NCBI GenBank assembly: GCA_023935145.1
Contig: CM043700.1
Span: 69,339,620 to 69,403,619, forward strand
Source of the DNA: Bretschneidera sinensis
Lineage: Eukaryota; Streptophyta; Magnoliopsida; Brassicales; Akaniaceae
Length of the DNA: 64,000 bases
Reading direction: 5' to 3'
Of the stretch, positions 33,834 through 44,166 are shown in pieces. Under the pieces are notes generated by a model. The model saw only the letters and a list, made by a program, of their open reading frames with translations, was not told where the DNA came from and did no database searches. How positions within the stretch are numbered: position 1 is the stretch's first letter; every line of letters starts with the position of its first letter. The translations under genes were made by a program, and so were the position numbers.

Positions 33834-35122
33834 ATGCAGAGTCTGAGGATGACACGTGGTCGTGCGAGAACTAGAGGTAGAGTTCAAAATCAGAGGGGAC
33901 GTGGTAGACCCCCAATTTTTAGGAGGACTGAAGTAGAGGAAGAAGTCGAGTCGGTGGTTCCCGCAAGGGAACATGGTGATAGTGCAGCTGGTACGAGTAG
34001 AGCTGGGGAAGTATCTAAAAGTAGAAATGATGAATTGCAAGATGCTCTTAACCGTGCTTTAGAGAGAATTAATGCAGCCGAAGAACGGGCTGCTAATTTG
34101 CAAAGAAGATTAGAGGAAAGGAATGGAAGAGAACCAGAGGTAGTGAGGCAAGAGGTTCCTGATGGAGGGGTATTTGTAAATGAAATGCAAGGGGATTGTT
34201 TTGTGAGGTTTCTTAAGTTTAAACCTCAGTCATTTAAAGGATCTGTAAATCCGGTGGAAGCTGAACAGTGGATTGAGCATGTGGAGAAATATTTTGAGGT
34301 CTTACCGGTGTCTGATAAACAGAAGGTTGCCTTTGCTTCGTTTATGCTGGAGGGTGAGGCTTCTCAATGGTGGAAGGATATTTTGCCCGGAATGAGTACA
34401 TGAATAGATCAACCTTTGACTTGGAATAAATTTAAGGATGAATTCTTTGCAAAGTATTTTCCAGATTCTTTTCGGGCACAACAAGAAAGAGAATTTATCC
34501 ACCTAAAATAGGGAAATTTATCGGTGGTTGAATATGATAGTAAATTTGTAGCCCTGTCAAGATTTGTACCCGAGTTCGTGAATACGGAGGAAAGAAAATG
34601 CAAGAGATTTTTAGACGGATTACACTATGAAATTCGTTTTAAACTCTCTTATATGGGCATAGGAAATTATGCTGTACTGGTAGATAAAGCATTGCAGATT
34701 GAGAGAGATTTAATAGAGTTTAAAGATAGGAGGGATTGGTTGAAGAAAACTAGATTTAAGGGATCTAGAGGTGGTAGCAGTATGGCTGTACAGGGTGGGA
34801 GACCACCCTAGAGGGGGCGTTCTTTGTCATAAGGAACGGTAGGGCAGACTCAGAGGCAAGCAAGATCTGTTACTTCAGTAGCTCAGAGTAATACCAGTGG
34901 GACCCCTCGATTTGGGAGACAGGCTATGGGGATTGGGAGTTATGGTAGAGGAATGAATATGTCACCAAGGGGAAGTGGAAATCTGATTTATGATCGGGAG
35001 TCAAGGGTTTGCTTTAAATGTTATCAGATGGGGCATTTATCTCGGAACTGCCCTACACAGATATGCTTTGTATGTGGTGAGGGAGGACATGTTGCTGCAG
35101 ATTGTCCAGGGGGGGAAGTCAG
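33834..35122 (+). pseudogene. Tekay gag
   Basis: It starts at ATG 33834 with an Arg-rich N-terminus (TRGRARTRGRVQNQRGRGRP), a coiled-coil stretch and the retrotransposon Gag capsid domain (PVEAEQWIEHVEKYFEVLP, LEGEASQWWKDI). Two CCHC zinc knuckles follow: [14 protein letters not shown] (35008-35049) and [14 protein letters not shown] (35062-35103). One reading frame is kept throughout but is cut by TGA 34401, TAG 34509, TAG 34809 and TAA 34830. The frame then shifts relative to pol at a run of seven G (35109-35115), where a one-base length change separates the knuckle from the protease. Family members usually have one continuous gag-pol frame. Confidence 0.9.
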
Positions 35123-38100
35123 TTGAAGCAAGTATTGGAAGTGTCAGGAGAAGACCGATGGAGAGAGGCAGTGGATCAGGAAGTGTTCGAGGCAGAGGTC
35201 GAGGATCTGTAGCAGAGCGAGGACATGGCAGTCAGATATATTCCAGAGATGGCAGAGTCTATGCATTGACCCAACAAGATGAACAAGCCACTCCTGATGT
35301 TGTTATGGGTATGATATCTATCCTTGGTAGGGCTGCTAGATTATTGATTGATCCTGGTGCAACCCATTCTTTTGCATCTAGTAGTTATATGAAATCTATT
35401 GATGTCAGTGCTAGTCCTTTGATGCATGCCATTATTGTTGAGGTTCCTACTGGAGATAGGGTTATTATTAGAACAATTTATCAAAGTTGTGTGATTAATA
35501 TTGCTGACCGAGAATTTGAGGTTGATTTATTACCTTTAGATATGACAGATTTTGATGTGATTCTAGGGATGAATTGGCCATCTGCATGTCATGCATGGGT
35601 AGATTATTTTAAGAAAAATGTGGTGTTCAGGATACCCGGGCAGGAGGAGTTTAATTTTCAGGGAGAACGTAAAATACTTGTTAATTGTCTGATTTCTGCC
35701 TTAACTGCTAGTAAATGGTTGAGGAAGGGTTGTGAAGGGTATTTAGCATATGTGGTGGATTCTAGCAAAGAGGGTAGACAGTTAGAAGAAATCTCTGTGG
35801 TAAAAGATTTTTCTGATGTATTCCCTGAGGAGTTGTCTGGATTGCCTTCCAATAGGGAGATCGAATTTTCTATTGAAGTGATTCCAGGATCAGCACCCAT
35901 ATCCATAGCACCCTATAGAATGGCACCAGCTGAATTGAGAGAGTTGAAAGTTCAGCTTCAGGAGTTGCTAGATAAACAGTTTATCCAACCTAGTACATCA
36001 CCCTGGGGAGCCTCTGTGTTATTTGTCAAGAAGAATGATGGGACATTGAGGTTGTGTATTGATTATAGACAATTAAATAAGATCACAATCAAAAATAGAT
36101 ATCCTTTACCCAGGATAGATGACCTATTCGAACAATTACAGGAAGCTAGAGTGTTCTCTAAGATAGACCTAAGGTCGAGATATCATCAATTGAGGATAAA
36201 AGAAGAGGACGTGCCTAAAACTGCTTTTAGGACACGCTATGGTCATTTTGAGTTCTTGGTGATGCCTTTTGGGTTGACCAATGCTCCTGCGGCATTTATG
36301 GATCTTATGAACCGGGTGTTTAAACCATTCTTGGACAGATTTGTAATTGTGTTTATTGATGATATTTTAGTATATTCTAAGAATGAAGAGGAGCATATGC
36401 AACATTTGGAGATAGTGTTGGAGATTCTGAGGAAGGAGAAATTATATGCGAAATTCTCTAAATGTGAGTTTTGGTTGAATGAAATATCCTTCTTGGGGCA
36501 TGTTGTGTCGGGAGAGGGAATAGCAGTTGACCCACAAAAAGTAGAAGCAGTGTTGACTTGGGAGAGACCCACGAATGTAACTGAAATTAGAAGCTTTTTG
36601 GGATTGGCTGGTTATTATAGGAGATTTATTCAAAATTTTTCTATGATTGCTAAACCTTTGACTAAATTGACCAAGAAAGATGAAAAGTTTAAGTGGTCAG
36701 AGGAGTGTGAGAGAAGTTTTCATCTGTTGAAAGAAAAACTGACTACTGCCCCAGTATTAGTGCTTCCATCTGGTGATGAAGGATTTGTGGTCTATAGTGA
36801 TGCCTCGCATCAGGGGTTGGGATGTGTGTTGATGCAACATGGGAAAGTTATAGCTTATGCATCTAGACAACTGAAGAATCATAAGAGAAATTACCCGACC
36901 CATGATTTAGAATTGGCTGCCATAGTCTTTGCTTTGAAGATTTGGAGACACCATTTATATGGAGCCAAGTGTGAAATTTTTACTGATCATAAAAGTTTGA
37001 CGCATTTACCAACCCAGAAGGAGTTGAATTTAAGGCAGAGGAGATGGATGGAATTAATTTGTGATTATGATTGTACAATTCATTATCATCCAGGAAAGGC
37101 TAATGTAGTAGCAGATACATTGAGTAGAAAAGCTACAGGGAAATTAGCTGCTTTTGGGAGTCATGATACTAGCCTGATGATAGAATTAAGAGGAATGAGG
37201 ATGCAATTGAGTGTCAGTGATAAAGGAGCATTAATGGCAAATATGGTAGTTCAATCTCGTATTATTGATCGTTTATTACAGCTACAGAGTAAAGATGAGG
37301 GAATAGAGAAAATCAGGCAGGAAGTGTTGAGCGGGAAGCCAACCGAGATTAGAATCAGAGAAGATGGTAAGGTAGTATCGGGACAAAGAATTTGTGTTCC
37401 CAATGATAAGGAGATCAGAAAAGAAATACTAAAGGAGGCTCATTATTCGATATATTCCATGCACCCGGGAAATAATAAGATGTACAGAGGGGTAAAACAG
37501 AATTATTGGTGGTCAAGGATGAAGAGGGATGTAGCAGAATACATTGCTAGATGTTTGACTCGTCAACAGGTAAAATCTGAGAATAGGCATCCAGCAGGTT
37601 TATTACAACCTCTTCCGATACCTGAGTGGCCATGGGAAAATGTAAGTATGGATTTTGTCTCTGGTTTTTCCCGTACCCAGAGAGGGCATGATGCTGTGTG
37701 GGTTATAGTGGATAGACTTTCTAAATCTTCACATTTTCTTCCTATTAAAACTACCTGGAGTCCAGAAAAGTTGGCTGAGTTGTATGTGGCAGAGATAGTG
37801 AAATTACATGGAGTGCCCTTGACTATTGTGTCTGATAGAGATTCTAGATTTACTTCTAGATTTTGGAGGGGTTTTTAAGAAGCTATGGGTACGCAATTAC
37901 AGTTTAGTACAGCTTTTCACCCACAAACAGATGGATAGACAGAGAGAATCATCAGAATACTAGAAGATATGCTGAGGGCAAGTGTATTGAACTTCTCAGT
38001 AAGCTAGGATGCTTACTTGCCTCTGATAGAGTTTGCATACAATAATCAGTATCAAACTAGTATTGGGATGGCACCCTTCGAAGCTTTATATGGAAGGAGG

Positions 38101-38688
38101 TGTAGAACTCCAGTATGCTGGGAAGAAGTTGGAGAGAGAAAGATATATGGCCCAGAAATGATAGACTTGACTACTGAAAGAATCAAACTGGTTAGGGAGA
38201 ATCTCAGAGCAGCTCAGAGCAGACAGAAAGGATATGCTGACAAAAGAAGACGACCTCTTGAATTCCAAGTTGGTGATTGGGTATTCTTGAAGATATCTCC
38301 GTGGAAGGGAGTGTTGAGATTTAAGAAGAAGGGAAAGTTGAGCCCGAGATTTATGGGGCCCTATGAGGTAATCGAAAGAATTGGACCTGTAGCATATCGT
38401 TTGAATTTGCCTATGGAATTAAGGCAATTACATAATGTTTTTCATGTGTCATTACTGAGGAAGTACTTGCACGATGAGTCCCATGATATCACGAATCAAG
38501 CGATAGAAATTCAGAAGGACTTGACTATTATGCTAGCCCCAGTCGGAATCCTAGACAGAAAAGAGAAAGTCTTATGCAATAAAGTTATTCCTTTGATTCA
38601 AGTATTATGGCACAATAAAAATGTTGAAGAAGTCACATGGGAACATGAAGCAATAATGAGGAAGGATTATCCCCAACTCTTTACTTGA
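35123..38688 (+). pseudogene. Tekay pol: protease, RT, RNase H, integrase, chromodomain
   Basis: In order: protease with [10 protein letters not shown] (DPG form seen in this lineage, about 35345), RT with [20 protein letters not shown] and the catalytic FIDDILVYS (about 36353), and RNase H with [12 protein letters not shown] and [10 protein letters not shown]. The integrase has HHCC-type residues (the last, RCLTRQQ, lacks one Cys), core Asp in VSMDFV and VSDRDSRF, and Glu in TERIIR. The C-terminal chromodomain (EKVLCNKVIPLIQVLWHNKN, EEVTWEHE) typically targets insertion to heterochromatin. The frame is open from the protease to 37875. Then TAA 37876, TAG 37936 (inside the DGQTER-type motif) and TAG 38005 break the integrase. 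Confidence 0.93.
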
Positions 38689-38702
38689 TTTCAACAAAGA
38701 AA

Positions 38703-38736
38703 TTTCGGGGACGAAATTTTTTAAGGTGCGTAGAAT
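38703..38736 (+). promoter_or_regulatory. Tekay polypurine tract region
   Basis: TTTCGGGGACGAAATTTTTT followed by AAGGTGCGTAGAAT is the conserved block just before chromovirus 3' LTRs. The purine run itself is interrupted (TGCGT), so it is a weakened tract. Confidence 0.75.
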
Positions 38737-41234
38737 TGTAATATCCGTATTTTAAAAGTTGGGTAAGTGTATATTTTTATCAATATGACAAAGAGTTAAA
38801 TCCCTGAATGGCTGAATGAAGATTTCTGGAGACCAAGGTTGAAAAGTAAAAAAAAAAAAAAAAAGAGTCAACTTGGAACAGTAACTCGGGGCAGCCTACC
38901 TACTGCCACCGAGAGAACAATTTCAAGTGGGATAGTTTATATATTGGTTTTTGTTGTTTAATGGGAAGTGGAGAACAAAACATAATGATGATGTTTTTAT
39001 CATTATGTTTGTTTTTTTTATTAAATTGGTATCTTATGAAGACTTGAGGAAGAGGGAGGCTGCTGATTTTCAGCCGAGCTCCCCTATAAATATGAAATAT
39101 GGGTTTGTGTAATTACACGAAGAAATTTTCCTATAGTTTCAAATTTTTCATCTGTGTTCTTGGGAGTTTAAAGAAAGGTGGAAGGAACAAAATTTTGAGG
39201 GTATTTTCAAAAATATTTCGGGAAGCTATCAAAATAGCAGAAGGTAATAAGGTAATGTTATTTTATCATTTATGAAAGTTTCAGGAGGTTAAAATAGAAA
39301 ATTTTCAAACTGTGTAGTTTATGGAGAAAAGAAGAAATAATAAGAAATTTAAATTTCAATATTATGTCAGGTGTTGGTAGTCAACAATCGGGAGAAAATT
39401 CGAGGAAGATCGGGAAAGGCAAAGAGGTGGCCCATGAGTAGCTTTAAAGTGCTACGTGGTGAGTTGGATTTACTCTTAGTAGTCTAAATAAAAATCAATT
39501 ATATGGTGATATTATTAAAATTAATTATTAAAGTATGCTAGGGTGATAGATGAAAAATTGATTTATGGGTATGATAGGAAATTTGGCCAGGTAGAAATAT
39601 TTTTTTCGGTGAAAAATGATATTTTTGAAAATCATAAGTTTATTTGAGGATAAAAGCAATAAGTAAATTATTGATGAGATATATATATATATATGTTTTA
39701 ATACGAATTATGACGAGATGAATTTTAGTGGATCTTGTTAAATTTTTATGGATGATTTAAGATGAATTTTAGTGGATCTTGACAAATTATGATGGACAAG
39801 TTGAGATGAAATTTAGTGGATCTGGACAGACTTTAATGAATTATTTGATGTGATTTGGGAAGAAAAGAATCTTTTGGAATTTTTATAATTTGATAAAAAA
39901 ATCTGGATGATTGGATGCAAGAAATTTTAAAGAAACTTTGTTAGATAAAATTTGTGGATAATTAGGATAGTCAAATTAAGTGGTTGGAATCTTTATATTA
40001 TTTTTACATTTTCTGTTTATATTACTGTTTCATATCATTGTTCATGCACATATGCATTAAATAATATAACCGAAAGAACCGGGAAGGCAGCCGGTCTAAT
40101 GAAATAACCGTGACAGCCGGTATATGCTGGGATGAAAAATAAAAACCGTGACAGCCGGTATATGCTGGGATGAAAAGTGAAAACTGTGACAGCCGGTATA
40201 TGCTGGGATGAAAAGTGAAAACCGTGACGACCGGTATATGCTGGAATTAACCGGGAAGGCAGCCGGTCTGATGAGAATAAAAGAACCGGGAAGGCAGCCG
40301 GTCTGATGAGAATAAAAGAACCGGGAGGGCAGCCGGTCTAAAATAATAATAACCTGTCGACAGGTGGGAAGACGTTCCCATCATAATCATTCATGCATCT
40401 GCATCTGTTTTAATTATCATTGCATTATTTGAAATGCTGAGATGTGGTATATTAATTGTGAATTAAATTATAGATGGCTGGGTCTCATAAAAAGAGACAG
40501 TTATAATGATGAGATGTGTGAGATGCTGAGTTGTGGTATATTAATTGTGAATTAAATTATAGATGGTTGGGTCTCATAAAAAGAGACAGCTATAATGATG
40601 AGATTTTCGAGATGCTGAGATGTGATACTTTTTGTGAATTTAATTATAGAATGTTGAGTTTCATATAAAAGGACAGTGATAAGACTTATCTAAATTATGG
40701 ATTTTTTTTGATATGAACCTCATTACGAGGTAATTAGGAAATAATTGATAGTCTTAAGGTGAACCAATGATTGAGAAGAAGAGATTGATAGTAGAAAGTT
40801 GTCATTAGGTTATGCGAAAAGAAAATTTTAATATTAAAGGATTATTTATGGAATTTGGAATACTTTCAGTAACTTTAATTCACTGAGCTTGTGAAGCTCA
40901 CTCCTCACTGTTCAATGATTTCAGGTAGCAATCAAGATAAATAGTCTGGTGGGTTGAGAATCAGACGAGATCTTTTTCTATAAGCCAAATACGTGTCAAT
41001 ATCCTCAGACAATCGAGTTAAAGACTTGTAAAAATTTTATTGTAAATATTCATGCATTTATGTATTTTTATGTTTAAGTGAATATCAGATTTGTTTACCT
41101 CTCCTGTTAAAGGAAAGAGAAAAAAAAAAAAATCTGGTAGTATTATATTTATTGTTGCATATATGTGTCATGCTTGGATTTTCAAAATGTGATGACACCG
41201 TCCAGGGGTGCCCAACCTGGGATGGGTCGTTACA
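38737..41234 (+). mobile_element. 3' LTR of the Tekay element
   Basis: TGTAATATCC to GGTCGTTACA, 2498 bp, with a TATA box at 39085-39092. Compared with the 5' LTR it has one extra 35 bp hairpin unit near 40265-40330 and an expanded TA run near 39680. Confidence 0.94.
40068..40370 (+). repeat. Hairpin minisatellite (copy 3, expanded by one unit)
   Basis: The same array as in the other LTRs, but the ACCGGGAAGGCAGCCGGT unit with its spacer GATGAGAATAAAAG occurs one time more, showing that the array changes length by unit duplication. Confidence 0.85.
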
Positions 41235-41570
41235 TTTTGCTACCTTCATAATCCACACTTAAGCAAGAAGTAATTACACAAACAAGATTCTTATAGTGGA
41301 TGCACCTCAACGCTTCACATTCAGCTATGAAGCTCTGTGAAGCTCCCTTTTATTGAAGATCCAGCACCTTCACCACAACAGATGTTTCTTCGAGGTCTAG
41401 ACTTCCTTTATATATATAGAACCGAAACCTTCAGTGCCTATCAAATTGGCAGAGGAGAACCATTGTGTTGCGTTTAGAAGCTCTGTTTAAAAAACTCTTA
41501 AGTACTTATCCTCCAAGGAATTTTTAACTGAAGCTTTTCTTTTTATATCTCTCATTTGATAAAGTATCAT
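41235..41570 (-). pseudogene. LRR-XII receptor kinase pseudogene, juxtamembrane and kinase N-lobe
   Basis: The minus strand reads a basic juxtamembrane segment (RDIKRKASVKNSLE), TELLNATQWFSSANLIG, then the glycine loop GTEGFGSIY in which the middle Gly of the family pattern is Glu. A frameshift in a TA run (41408-41418) follows, then KGSLDLEETSVVVKVLDLQ with the ATP-binding Lys, a stop, SQSFIAECEALR with the helix-C Glu, and SCLSVDYEGSK. About 35 residues of the hinge region expected before the piece at 31292 are absent. As the Tekay target duplication is intact at this junction, that loss happened before the Tekay insertion. The upstream end meets the target duplication ATCAT of the next element. 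Confidence 0.9.
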
Positions 41571-42386
41571 TATTGTGAGTTTTAATTTACTCGCAAGCGC
41601 ACGAGTCGTTTGCAGTATAGCGTTGTGCAAGTGCGAGGTCGAATCCACAGGGAATTGCGTTGTGAAAATATAATTTAATCTAAACTAACTTTATCTTAAC
41701 CTAGTTCCAAATTTCATAATGATATTATAAAATAAATTAAAACTAAATTAAATTGATTTAAAAACTAATAATAATAAAAAGCACTAAGGTTTCCGAATCC
41801 ACCCCACCGAAGTTAAGCATACATGTTCTAAAAATATAGCCTATCAAAACATTCAATGAATCCAACTATAAGACAAAAAACAAAGAATATCCCAACTAAA
41901 CCAAAAGCACCCGATGTATCCGCTCTTAACAAATCACAAAGGGAATCCAATTTAATCGAAAAGCATTCAATGTATCCATCAGATGAAACACAAAGAAAAT
42001 CCAACAGACAATTTAAACTCAATCAATTATAAGATTAACTCAAATATTTGACAGAACATTTATACTAAAAATTGTCAGATTTGTACAAGCAAATCTGAAC
42101 TACTACGCCAAACAACGACGGGGCTTCATCTTCAACCTTAGCTGAAGAGTCTAGCCACTCATATCTATAAAGCTATAATAAAAAGTGCTAAACATTTAAA
42201 CTGAAACAACTGAATATAAAGAAATAAATAAACAACTTTACATGGGAGAAATTCCACTCGCTGACGGGCGGCGCTTCCCCTCGTGGTAGCAATGCCTTCG
42301 GGATCCACCAAAATGCTAGCAGAAGTCCACCGGTAAACACCAAAGTGGCTTAGGAATTGTACACTGAATGATGAGGTCAGATGGTG

Positions 42387-42394
42387 TTTATATA
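42387..42394 (-). promoter_or_regulatory. TATA box of copy A 3' LTR
   Basis: Minus-strand CCCCTATATAAAC. The equivalent in the 5' LTR is at 46841-46834. Confidence 0.7.
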
Positions 42395-42445
42395 GGGGGA
42401 GTCCCGGAGCACAATGGGTTTCAAAATCGATGTGGGATACTGCCC

Positions 42446-42575
42446 GAGTGCGATCGATCGCACTCTGGTGCGCTCGAGCGCACATTGGCGCACTACAGAG
42501 CATTTTTAACCGATGTGGGATGTGCGAGTGCGCATTTGCGATTGATCGCAAGTCTGGTGCGATCGAGCGCACTAG
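42446..42575 (-). promoter_or_regulatory. CG-rich palindrome cluster in U3 of copy A
   Basis: It contains the perfect 20 bp palindrome GAGTGCGATCGATCGCACTC (42446-42465), the perfect 16 bp palindrome GTGCGCTCGAGCGCAC (42468-42483), GTGCGCATTTGCGATTGATC and GTGCGATCGAGCGCAC. They lie 50-180 bp upstream of the TATA box in element orientation, where enhancer sites are expected. The copy-B LTRs lack this block. Confidence 0.75.
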
Positions 42576-42896
42576 ACATCTTCAGCTTGACCCTTGTTTA
42601 CTAAAATGGCCATAACTTTCTCTAGAAAAATCATTTTTGCAAGCCGTAAAATCTCTCAGAAAATAGACTTCCGGATCTTTCCAAGCATATATGGCTCATC
42701 TCCTGGTTCTTCCGGAATCAATACAGTAAAATACACAAAAATAACTGATCTGTAAGGTGATTTTGGCAATTTTAGTGAAACTCCTTTCCCAGTGCTTGTA
42801 AACCTGAAAAACAACGAAAACAACTCAAAATAACAAATTCCTAAGCTAACAAATGTAAATTAAAGGACCAAAATATGCAATATTTTGCACTCATTA

Positions 42897-42940
42897 AATA
42901 CCCTCAAACTTACAATTTGCTAGTCCCTTAGCAAAACAAA
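42897..42940 (-). promoter_or_regulatory. Polypurine tract of copy A
   Basis: The minus strand reads GGGACTAGCAAATTGTAAGT then TTGAGGGTATT up to the LTR, the Athila/Tat type tract. Two further GTTTGGGGGTATG tracts occur at about 43885-43905 and 43988-44005. Confidence 0.75.
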
Positions 42941-44166
42941 ATAAAAGACTCAATGAAAAACAAAGAACATAAAGATAAAGTCATCACTCATGGTATCCAA
43001 AAATTTAAGGAGCACACATCACCATGATATTCATTCATAAGCAAGCTTTAAAAGGTAAACCCATCTTCGCAATGAATAGAAATGTTAAAATCTAATTACT
43101 TACAAAAGGCAGGATAAGGCATCACAAGCTTGAATCAGTGTAAGGTGAATTAGCATATAAAAATGAAGCTTCCAAGTAGCTCTAATGTGTAAGGTCTCCA
43201 TGTCTCAAGATTCACCGAATTTCCCATCAAAAATGAACGACAAAGGCATAGCATTTATTTATTTATTTTTTTTAATAAGGCACGGCTATGTTTAGTTCCC
43301 TTAAGCTTTCTAATTGACCCATGTAGCGAGTGTTAAGTCAATGACTACCAAACCAGGTGGTTTTAGGGTATTAGGTGTAAAGACACCCCTAAGGACTTAC
43401 TAACTCGAGTCAAAAAGGCTACGAAATTAAACTGACCTTAATATTACCAAGCAAAATTCCACCTTTTGACGTGAACACTCACTGCTTACTGAGGCAAGAG
43501 GTCCAGTTACTCAGCGAAAAGTTTATTGATAATTTTTTTTAATTATATATTTTCCTATGCCCAAGAGTTTATCCAACAAGTCATCCAGTTTCAGTTAAGA
43601 TAGGGAAAAATACACATTAAAATCACATGTCATACCTCACATAATTTGTGCTAATGTGCTCGTGTTAGATTAGATCAAACATGTGAATTATCAAAATGCC
43701 TAAAGTAAGTAACTAAATTTTAAAAATTTATCACCAGATCATGTGTTCAAAATGTTAAGCTCACCAATGACATCACATTACAGAAAATGTTTAGATCAAC
43801 TAAAATTTCACGATAACATGAGCATGCATTTATCTCTATGACGAAAAGACAACAAATTAGGACAAAGTGTGTGATGTGTCTCCCATACCCCCAAACTTAA
43901 ATTACATATTGACCCCAATGTGTGACTAATATGGAAATAGCTGACCTGAGATATGGAGAACTATCTGGACTGGTATGACTCACAGCATACCCCCAAACTT
44001 GAACTGAAGTACGCTTTGTCCCTGAAAAATAAAAACTGGAAAACAAAAAATACTGGAAACAAACATTAATCATAAAAATGCAAAATAATAAATAAACAAA
44101 AGAAAAGACAAGCTGTGGGGTGCCTCCCATGAGCGCTAAGTTTAACGTCTTCAACCAGACCCAACA
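42941..44166 (-). other. 3' non-coding region of copy A
   Basis: No coding potential is seen. It carries the block GACGTGAACACTCACTGCTT (single copy here, duplicated in copy B), two internal polypurine-like tracts and CGCTCATGGGAGGCACCCCA just after the ORF. Closely similar sequence is present in copy B at 52235-53601. Confidence 0.6.

Larger units (their letters stand above)
31293..41234 (+). mobile_element. Complete Tekay-lineage chromovirus (Ty3/gypsy)
   Basis: Two LTRs of about 2.45-2.5 kb bracket a PBS, gag, pol and polypurine tract. TTTTG precedes the element (31288-31292) and follows it (41235-41239), a perfect 5 bp target duplication. LTRs begin TGTAATATCC and end TTACA (TTATA in the 5' copy). 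Domain order is Gag with two zinc knuckles, protease, RT, RNase H, integrase and a C-terminal chromodomain, the Tekay arrangement. The LTRs differ by scattered substitutions and a few indels, by eye about one to three per cent, so the insertion is fairly young. Seven in-frame stops and one frameshift disable it. Confidence 0.95.
41571..42896 (-). mobile_element. 3' LTR of copy A
   Basis: In element orientation it runs from 42896 (TAATGAGTGC, where TGATGAG is expected) to 41571 (ACTCACAATA). The TATA element TATATAAA is at 42394-42387, and CG-rich palindromes lie upstream of it at 42446-42575. Confidence 0.9.

Noticed and set aside
42165..42604. Frames on both strands in copy A LTRs, also at 46648-47051
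   Set aside because: They lie in the LTR U3 palindromes and are not shared with copy B.
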